From an uncultured Bacteroides sp. (GTDB taxonomy: Bacteria > Bacteroidota > Bacteroidia > Bacteroidales > Bacteroidaceae), in assembly GCA_900766195.1 (NCBI GenBank), contig CAAFUN010000073.1:1-37778 (forward strand): a stretch of DNA of 37,778 nt, read 5' to 3'. Under the pieces are notes generated by a model. That model did no database searches. It saw nothing but the letters and a program-made list of their open reading frames with translations, and was not told the origin of the DNA. Each line of letters begins with the position of its first letter. Position 1 is the first letter of the stretch. The translations under genes and the position numbers were made by a program. Below are positions 32,360 through 37,778 of this stretch, piece after piece.

Positions 32360-33349
32360 ATGAATAACAATAAAAAATATCTGGCAATAGCATTTCTTGT
32401 TGTACTAATTCTAGTTGTCGTTGTATCGACTATTGGAATTATATTTTTGGGTAATAAACCTGAAACATTGCAAGGACAAATAGAATCTACTGAAATACGT
32501 ATATCAGGAAAGATTCCTGGTCGTATTGATAAATTTTGTGTTGAAGAAGGACAGAATGTATCAAGAGGAGATACTTTAGTTGTTATTAATAGTCCTGAAT
32601 TCTGGGCTAAATACAATCAGGTCAATGCTCTTGGAAATGTCGCTGTTTTTGAAAATCAAAAGGTAGAAGAGGGAACCCGTAAGCAAATTATAGAAAGCGT
32701 ACGTCAGCTATGGAATAAAACGAAATCAGATCTTGAATTAGCTAAAACTACTTATAAGAGAATACATATTCTGCATAAGGATAGTGTTGTTACAACTCAA
32801 CGAAGAGATGAAGTTGAAGCACTCTATAAAGCTGCTCAGGCTGCAGAAAGAGCTGCTTATCAAGAATATCAGATGGCATTGGATGGTGCAAGAAAACAAG
32901 ATAAGCAGAGCTCTAAGTCGCTGGTTAATGCAGCAAAAAGTTCAGTTCAAGAGATCTCTCTTTTACTGGAGGACACTAAACTTATAGCTCCTGAATCTGG
33001 TCAAATATCAGTTATTTATCCTAAAAGGGGCGAATTAGTAGGTCCCGGAACACCTATCATGTCACTTATTGTTCTGGAAGATGCGCATGTTGTTTTGAAT
33101 GTGAGAGAAGATCTTATGCCTTATTTTAAAATAGGAGGTGTATTCAAAGGCGATGTTCCGTCTATAGCAGGTAAAAATATCGAATTTAAAATTTACTACA
33201 TAAGTCCACTGGGAAGTTATGCAACCTGGAAATCAACAAAACAAGTTGGATCCTATGATATGCGTACGTTTGAGATTAAAGCGAAACCAACTCAGAAAAT
33301 AGATAATTTACGTCCGGGAATGTCTGTCCTGGTAAATATTGATAAATAA
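32360..33349 (+). CDS. HlyD/EmrA-type membrane fusion protein
   Basis: A 329-aa adaptor with one N-terminal membrane helix (AIAFLVVLILVVVVSTIGII, about residues 9-30). It has a split lipoyl domain: RIDKFCVEEGQNVSRGDTL (about 56-74) and LIAPESGQISVIYPKRGELV (about 213-232). A coiled-coil hairpin lies between them (SVRQLWNKTKSDLELAKTTY onward). The ending NLRPGMSVLVNIDK is typical of the family. It links the inner-membrane ABC-2 permeases to the TolC channel. The next gene starts 8 bp after its stop. Confidence 0.92.
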   Translation: MNNNKKYLAIAFLVVLILVVVVSTIGIIFLGNKPETLQGQIESTEIRISGKIPGRIDKFCVEEGQNVSRGDTLVVINSPEFWAKYNQVNALGNVAVFENQKVEEGTRKQIIESVRQLWNKTKSDLELAKTTYKRIHILHKDSVVTTQRRDEVEALYKAAQAAERAAYQEYQMALDGARKQDKQSSKSLVNAAKSSVQEISLLLEDTKLIAPESGQISVIYPKRGELVGPGTPIMSLIVLEDAHVVLNVREDLMPYFKIGGVFKGDVPSIAGKNIEFKIYYISPLGSYATWKSTKQVGSYDMRTFEIKAKPTQKIDNLRPGMSVLVNIDK

Positions 33350-33356
33350 TCATTTG

Positions 33357-34538
33357 ATGAATCAATCAATAAAACATGGAGCTTTTTATCTAATTGTTAA
33401 GCGAGAGTTAGAAAGAATGACATCCCGAAGATTATACTTTGGGGTGTGCATTATTTTGCCCCTGTTTTGTGTGTTTTTTATGAGTACGATCTTTGGATCA
33501 GGTCAAATGGAAAACATACCGATAGGAATAGTGGACATGGACCAAACAGTAACTTCTCGTCAGATAAGTCGCACTTTGGGTACGGTGTCAACTGTAAGTC
33601 TAAAATATGAGTCAGATCCTCAAGAAGCCAGAAATGCTTTACTAAAGAAAGAAATATATGCTTATGTTGTTATACCTCATAATTTTGAATCGGACTTAAA
33701 AGGAGGAAGAAATGCTACTATACCTTACTATATACACTTTGCGCTACTCAGCGTAGGTATTGAGGTAGAAGCTGCGCTTGAAACTGTGTTTGCTGAAATT
33801 GCTTTAGCTCCGGTCGCTATTGCGGGAGCTAGCTCGGGGGCTTCTGGAGAAAAAGTCGAAAGCTTCGTATTGCCGATTAATTTCGAACCTCATCCTTTGT
33901 TTAATCCTTCGCTAGATTATTCAATATACTTGGTAAACCCTTTCTTTTATGTATTGTTTCAAATTATTATATTATTAGTAACAATGTATATATTGGGAAG
34001 TGAAATAAAATTTAAGACATCAGATGATTGGCTGAAAACTGCAGACATGAATATTTTTGTAGCAGTAACAGGAAAGCTTTTACCTTATACGATAATCTTT
34101 ATCATTATGGGAATATTTGCTAATTTCGTAATGTTCGATATTTTACATATTCCATTAGAAGCAAGTTTTCTTCGTGTAAATATCAATACAGTCTTGTTTA
34201 TTATAGCTAGTCAATCTTTTGGGGTATTTATATTTTCGCTATTTCCAGCTTTGAGTATAATTATAAGTGTAGCTTCCATGATTGGGTCATTAGGAGCCAC
34301 ACTTTCAGGAGTTACATTCCCTGTATTTGCAATGCATCCTATTGTTGATTATTCTTCCTATTTATTACCTATCAGACATTTTGTTGAAATAAATCAGAAT
34401 ATACTATATGGTAATTATGGATTTCAATATGCATGGGAGAATGTGTGCATTCTTTTAGTGTTCATGTTATTGGCTATACTTATATTGCCTCATTTAAAAA
34501 AAGCGACTCTAAGTCATAAATATGAAAATATTGAATAA
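33357..34538 (+). CDS. ABC-2 type transporter permease, first subunit
   Basis: About 393 aa. It has one N-terminal membrane helix (YFGVCIILPLFCVFFM), then a large extracytoplasmic domain (about residues 40-180) opening with PIGIVDMDQTVTSRQISRTL, the usual mark of YhgE/YbhS-type ABC-2 proteins. Five more helices fill the C-terminal half. The frame is open from a TTG at 33339 inside the adaptor gene, but the ATG at 33357 (MNQSIKHG) is preferred. It overlaps the next permease by 17 bp. An ABC-2 pair normally needs an ATP-binding subunit; none is in this window. Confidence 0.88.
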   Translation: MNQSIKHGAFYLIVKRELERMTSRRLYFGVCIILPLFCVFFMSTIFGSGQMENIPIGIVDMDQTVTSRQISRTLGTVSTVSLKYESDPQEARNALLKKEIYAYVVIPHNFESDLKGGRNATIPYYIHFALLSVGIEVEAALETVFAEIALAPVAIAGASSGASGEKVESFVLPINFEPHPLFNPSLDYSIYLVNPFFYVLFQIIILLVTMYILGSEIKFKTSDDWLKTADMNIFVAVTGKLLPYTIIFIIMGIFANFVMFDILHIPLEASFLRVNINTVLFIIASQSFGVFIFSLFPALSIIISVASMIGSLGATLSGVTFPVFAMHPIVDYSSYLLPIRHFVEINQNILYGNYGFQYAWENVCILLVFMLLAILILPHLKKATLSHKYENIE

Positions 34539-35715
34539 AATAACGAAATATTTAGAAATAATATCAGAGTATGTTATTCGAGAATTTAAAACCATAGCTA
34601 CTAGTTATTCTATCATACTAGTGCTCGTTGGGGGTGTTTTTATATATGGCTTATTGTATAACTATATGTATCAACCTAACCTTGTACGCAATTCTCCTTT
34701 AGTTGTCGTTGATTTATCTAAATCTTCACTTAGCCGCGAATTTACTAGATTACTTCATGCATCTTCACAAGTAGATATATATAGCTTTGCTCCTGACATG
34801 GAAAGTGCTAAAGAAATGATGAAAAGGCAAGTTGTTGAAGGTATCGTTTATATTCCGGAAGATTTTGAACGACGGGTGGGGCGTGGTGAACAGTCTATTT
34901 TTCTTGCAATGGGTAACACTAATGCCTTTCTCAATTTTGCAGCTATTCAAGAAGCGACAGCGGGCGCCATGGTAGAACTTGATGGGCGGCATAGAACAGA
35001 TATGGTCGTATTTTTACCTCTTCTTACGCTCTATGCTATGTCTCAATCTCAACCTATAAATGTAGTAGGAACCCCTCTATTCAATTATACAGAGGGATAT
35101 GGTAGTTATCTTATTCCTACTGTCTTGATCATTATTATATTCCAAACATTGATGATGATTATAGGAATGATTACAGGAGGGGAGCGATACGATAAAAGAA
35201 TATTGTTTTATGCTAAAAATGGTCTCAGTTTTCGAAATATGTCAGCCATTATAGTCAGTAAGACATTTACATACTTTGTGCTCTACGCAATATTTGCTTA
35301 TTTCTTGATAGGACTACTCCCTACGATATATAGTATTCCAACAATTGGCAATCAATGGGATGTTGTCATGATGCTAATACCATTTTTATTAGGATCATGT
35401 TTTTTTGGCTTAACTTGTTCTTTAGTCTATGCAGATTCTGAAAGTCCTATACTTATGATTGCATTTTTTTCTGTTGGATTGGTTTTCTTATCAGGAACAT
35501 CTTATCCTTTAGACCTGATGCCTTGGTATTGGAAAGTCGTTCATTACATAATACCTGCACCCACAGGGGTACTTGCTTATGTGCAAATAAATTCAATGGG
35601 AGCATCTCTTAGTCAAGTCAAAAATGAATATATAGCACTCTGGATACAATGTATCTTTTATTTTATTTCAGCGTGCTTAGTATTCCGATATAATATAAAA
35701 AAAGCGATGAGTTGA
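34522..35715 (+). CDS. ABC-2 type transporter permease, second subunit
   Basis: A 397-aa protein of the same architecture as its neighbour: N-terminal helix (SYSIILVLVGGVFIYGLLY), extracytoplasmic domain starting PLVVVDLSKSSLSREFTRLL, and a five-helix C-terminal block including GSYLIPTVLIIIIFQTLMMI and FLSGTSYPLDLMPWYW. The two probably form a heterodimer in the inner membrane. Its start lies 17 bp inside the first permease gene, a sign of coupled translation. The glutamate decarboxylase gene starts 61 bp after its stop. Confidence 0.88.
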   Translation: MKILNKITKYLEIISEYVIREFKTIATSYSIILVLVGGVFIYGLLYNYMYQPNLVRNSPLVVVDLSKSSLSREFTRLLHASSQVDIYSFAPDMESAKEMMKRQVVEGIVYIPEDFERRVGRGEQSIFLAMGNTNAFLNFAAIQEATAGAMVELDGRHRTDMVVFLPLLTLYAMSQSQPINVVGTPLFNYTEGYGSYLIPTVLIIIIFQTLMMIIGMITGGERYDKRILFYAKNGLSFRNMSAIIVSKTFTYFVLYAIFAYFLIGLLPTIYSIPTIGNQWDVVMMLIPFLLGSCFFGLTCSLVYADSESPILMIAFFSVGLVFLSGTSYPLDLMPWYWKVVHYIIPAPTGVLAYVQINSMGASLSQVKNEYIALWIQCIFYFISACLVFRYNIKKAMS

Positions 35716-35776
35716 CCTCAATATTAGTCAGAACTAGACAGTTTTTAATTATTTACTTACTAAAACTATTATAATT

Positions 35777-37174
35777 ATGGCATTACATTTAGTTAATTTT
35801 AAGAAAGAAAACACCTATTCAGATGTTTACGCAGAATCACCCACAGTAGGAGCAATACCTAAATATAAGATGGGCGAAGAATCTAATGACCCTGCAGCTA
35901 TTAAAGACCTTCTCCTTGACGAGTTGCTCCTTGACGGCAATGCGAAGCAGAATTTATCAACATTTTGTCAAACAAATCTTGAGCCTGAGATACATGACAT
36001 AATGGATAAGTGTATAGACAAAAATATGATTGACAAGGATGAATATCCTCAAACGGCTGAAATTGAGAATCGTTGTGTACACATACTTGCCGATCTATGG
36101 AATTCTCCAGATAGTGCTGATACAATAGGCTGTTCTACAACCGGATCTAGTGAAGCTGCTATGTTGGGTGGTTTGGCTTTGAAATGGAAATGGAGAGAAA
36201 AAAGAATTAAGGAAGGTAAACCAACCGATAAACCTAATATAATAACCGGACCGGTACAAATCTGTTGGCATAAGTTTGCCCGTTATTTTGATGTAGAGAT
36301 CAGAGAAATTCCAATGGAACATGGTCGGTTGTTGATGTCTGCTGAAGAAGTATTGAAAAGAGTGGATGAGAATACAATAGGTGTAGTGCCTACATTGGGC
36401 GTTACATTCACATTGCAATACGAAGATGTTAAAGCTGTTAGTGATGCGCTTGATAAGTTGCAAAAAGAAACAGGTTTGGACATTCCTATTCATGTAGATG
36501 GAGCTAGTGGTGGCTTTATTGCTCCTTTTATTCAAAAAGATTTAGTTTGGGACTTTAGATTACCTCGCGTTAAGTCTATCAATACCTCAGGACATAAATT
36601 TGGTTTATCACCTCTAGGTGTGGGTTGGGTTGTATGGCGCGAAAAAACTGACCTTCCTGAAGGACTGATTTTCGATGTAAATTATCTAGGCGGTAATATG
36701 CCTACGTTTGCTTTAAACTTCTCTCGTCCTGGTGGACAGATTATATCTCAATATTTCAACCTTTTACGCTATGGCCGCAAGGGATATGCACAAATTCAAC
36801 AGGCTTGTCTTGATCACGGTATATACATTGCTCAGGAAGTGAAGAAAACGGGATTGTTTGACCTGCTTTATGATGGAAAATCTGGTATTCCCGGAGCTGC
36901 TTGGATGTTGAAAAAAGGAGTTGATGTGGGATTTGACTTATATGATTTGACTGATCGTATGCGTACAAGAGGTTGGCAAGTAGCTTCTTATTCTCTACCT
37001 GCAAATTGTGAAGATATGGTGATACAGCGAGTTTTGATTCGCCACGGATTTAGTCATGATATGGCTGAATTGTTTATCGGTGATCTTAAACGGAGCATCG
37101 AATATTTGCAAAAACGTCGTATCGTAAAAATAAATGCTGATGATAAAGAACAACAAAATTCTTTTCACCATTAA
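35777..37174 (+). CDS. gadB: Glutamate decarboxylase
   Basis: A 465-aa PLP-dependent enzyme matching the length of E. coli GadA/B (466). The PLP lysine is Lys274 in NTSGHKFGLSPLG, and Asp241 in HVDGASGGF would bind the pyridinium nitrogen. The N-terminal segment with IPKYKMGEES and CSTTGSSEAAMLGGLA is also typical. The C-terminus ends QQNSFHH, close to the QNSFKHT ending of the E. coli enzyme, whose His465 closes the active site at neutral pH. It converts glutamate to GABA with consumption of a proton. An AspT-type antiporter gene begins 3 bp after its stop, fitting an acid-resistance or GABA-export role. Confidence 0.96.
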   Translation: MALHLVNFKKENTYSDVYAESPTVGAIPKYKMGEESNDPAAIKDLLLDELLLDGNAKQNLSTFCQTNLEPEIHDIMDKCIDKNMIDKDEYPQTAEIENRCVHILADLWNSPDSADTIGCSTTGSSEAAMLGGLALKWKWREKRIKEGKPTDKPNIITGPVQICWHKFARYFDVEIREIPMEHGRLLMSAEEVLKRVDENTIGVVPTLGVTFTLQYEDVKAVSDALDKLQKETGLDIPIHVDGASGGFIAPFIQKDLVWDFRLPRVKSINTSGHKFGLSPLGVGWVVWREKTDLPEGLIFDVNYLGGNMPTFALNFSRPGGQIISQYFNLLRYGRKGYAQIQQACLDHGIYIAQEVKKTGLFDLLYDGKSGIPGAAWMLKKGVDVGFDLYDLTDRMRTRGWQVASYSLPANCEDMVIQRVLIRHGFSHDMAELFIGDLKRSIEYLQKRRIVKINADDKEQQNSFHH

Positions 37175-37177
37175 TCA

Positions 37178-37778
37178 ATGTACATATATATGGAATGGAT
37201 AGTAAATACAATTAAATCTTCACCGGAGCTAGCTATTTTTTTAACTTTAGCCTTGGGAGTTGCCATTGGGAAAGTTAAGATAAAGAGCTTTTCTTTAGGA
37301 TCTGTTACCGGAGTTCTTTTAATGGGAGTATTAGTGGGGCAATTAGATTTATCTATAGCTCCAGTAGTCAAATCTACATTTTTTCTAATCTTTTTGTTCG
37401 CAGTAGGCTACAGTGTAGGTCCTCAGTTTGTACAAAGTTTAAAGAAGGGAGGAATACCTCAAATTCTTTTTGCTTGTGTCGTATGTGTGGCTTGTTTGGT
37501 TTGCGCTTGGGTTGCTGCACTTATAGCAGGTTTCAATATTGGTAGTGCAGCCGGACTATTAGCTGGAGCAAATACAATTTCTGCAGTAATAGGAGTAGCC
37601 ACCGATACAATAAACCAATTATCTATAGATGCGTCTCAAAAGAGTGAATATATTAATAATATACCTGTAGCATATGCTGTTACATATATTTTTGGTACAG
37701 CAGGTACAGCATGGTTCTTAGCATCAATTGGTCCTAAAATACTAGGTGGCGATATTGCTAAGCAAACAAAAGATTATG
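37178..37778 (+). CDS. AspT-type antiporter (aspartate:alanine exchanger family), N-terminal part
   Basis: The frame is open from ATG 37178 to the window edge, about 200 codons; a second ATG at 37190 (MEWIVNTIK) is equally plausible. The sequence has repeated membrane helices: LAIFLTLALGVAIGKVKI, TFFLIFLFAVGYSVGPQF, LFACVVCVACLVCAWVAAL. It also has the AspT-like segment AAGLLAGANTISAVIGVATD and later AVTYIFGTAGTAWFLASIG. Members of this family exchange amino acids such as aspartate for alanine. Next to gadB it may exchange glutamate for GABA, which is inference. The C-terminal part lies beyond the window. Confidence 0.85.
   Translation, partial: MYIYMEWIVNTIKSSPELAIFLTLALGVAIGKVKIKSFSLGSVTGVLLMGVLVGQLDLSIAPVVKSTFFLIFLFAVGYSVGPQFVQSLKKGGIPQILFACVVCVACLVCAWVAALIAGFNIGSAAGLLAGANTISAVIGVATDTINQLSIDASQKSEYINNIPVAYAVTYIFGTAGTAWFLASIGPKILGGDIAKQTKDY

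Noticed and set aside
36095..36535. Minus-strand open frame of 146 codons
   Set aside because: It is antisense within gadB, whose identity is certain, and has a random-looking composition.

Overview
The window looks like chromosomal DNA of a Bacteroides-type bacterium (order Bacteroidales). The signs are an A+T-rich sequence, putative promoter boxes of the form TAnnTTTG, many short lipoproteins, an LptE/SecG operon layout familiar from this group, a tmRNA whose tag ends in NNYALAA, and a glutamate decarboxylase locus. The species is not assigned.

Left end (1-2942, all minus strand): an accessory array of small predicted lipoproteins. Three are paralogues of one unknown family: one cut by the window edge, one intact, one frameshifted. 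Between them lie a lipoprotein resembling the Tai4 family (immunity to a type VI secretion amidase) and a lipoprotein of unknown family. I read this as a possible orphan-immunity cluster. Next come a TetR-type regulator (3282-3884) and the remnant of an AAA/DUF4143-type ATPase whose P-loop region has been deleted.

4469-11001: a complete tripartite RND efflux operon on the minus strand (adaptor, pump, TolC-type channel). It has a divergent AraC-type regulator on one side and the TetR gene on the other.

11107-24637: mostly core genome. A secreted or exported protein of 14 MORN repeats is followed by a minus-strand operon of PBP1A, a FolK-like protein, KdsB and an M16 peptidase homologue lacking its active site. 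Divergent from it is rlmN. Then come pdxA, a sensor-less sigma-54-type activator, lptE, a TPR-like protein and secG, closely packed as one envelope-related operon ending in a terminator. An MFS transporter and an orphan PqqD-like protein follow.

24615-28392: a DUF4831-type exported protein, a secreted lactonase-family beta-propeller, an Lrp/AsnC regulator with a well-matched palindrome in its own promoter, and ssrA (tmRNA) with its terminator.

28393-37778: a long non-coding stretch containing an exact 22-bp-period array of four dyad (hairpin-like) units. After it comes a plus-strand cluster: amidohydrolase, TolC, HlyD-type adaptor, two ABC-2 permeases with no ATPase nearby, glutamate decarboxylase, and the start of an AspT-type antiporter. 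The last two suggest acid resistance or GABA production, and the export genes directly upstream may be co-transcribed with them.

The items I judge most worth a second look are the lipoprotein/Tai4-like array, the 22-bp dyad array beside ssrA, and the coupling of an ATPase-less exporter to the Gad genes. All functions are inferred by reading motifs; no database search was run.
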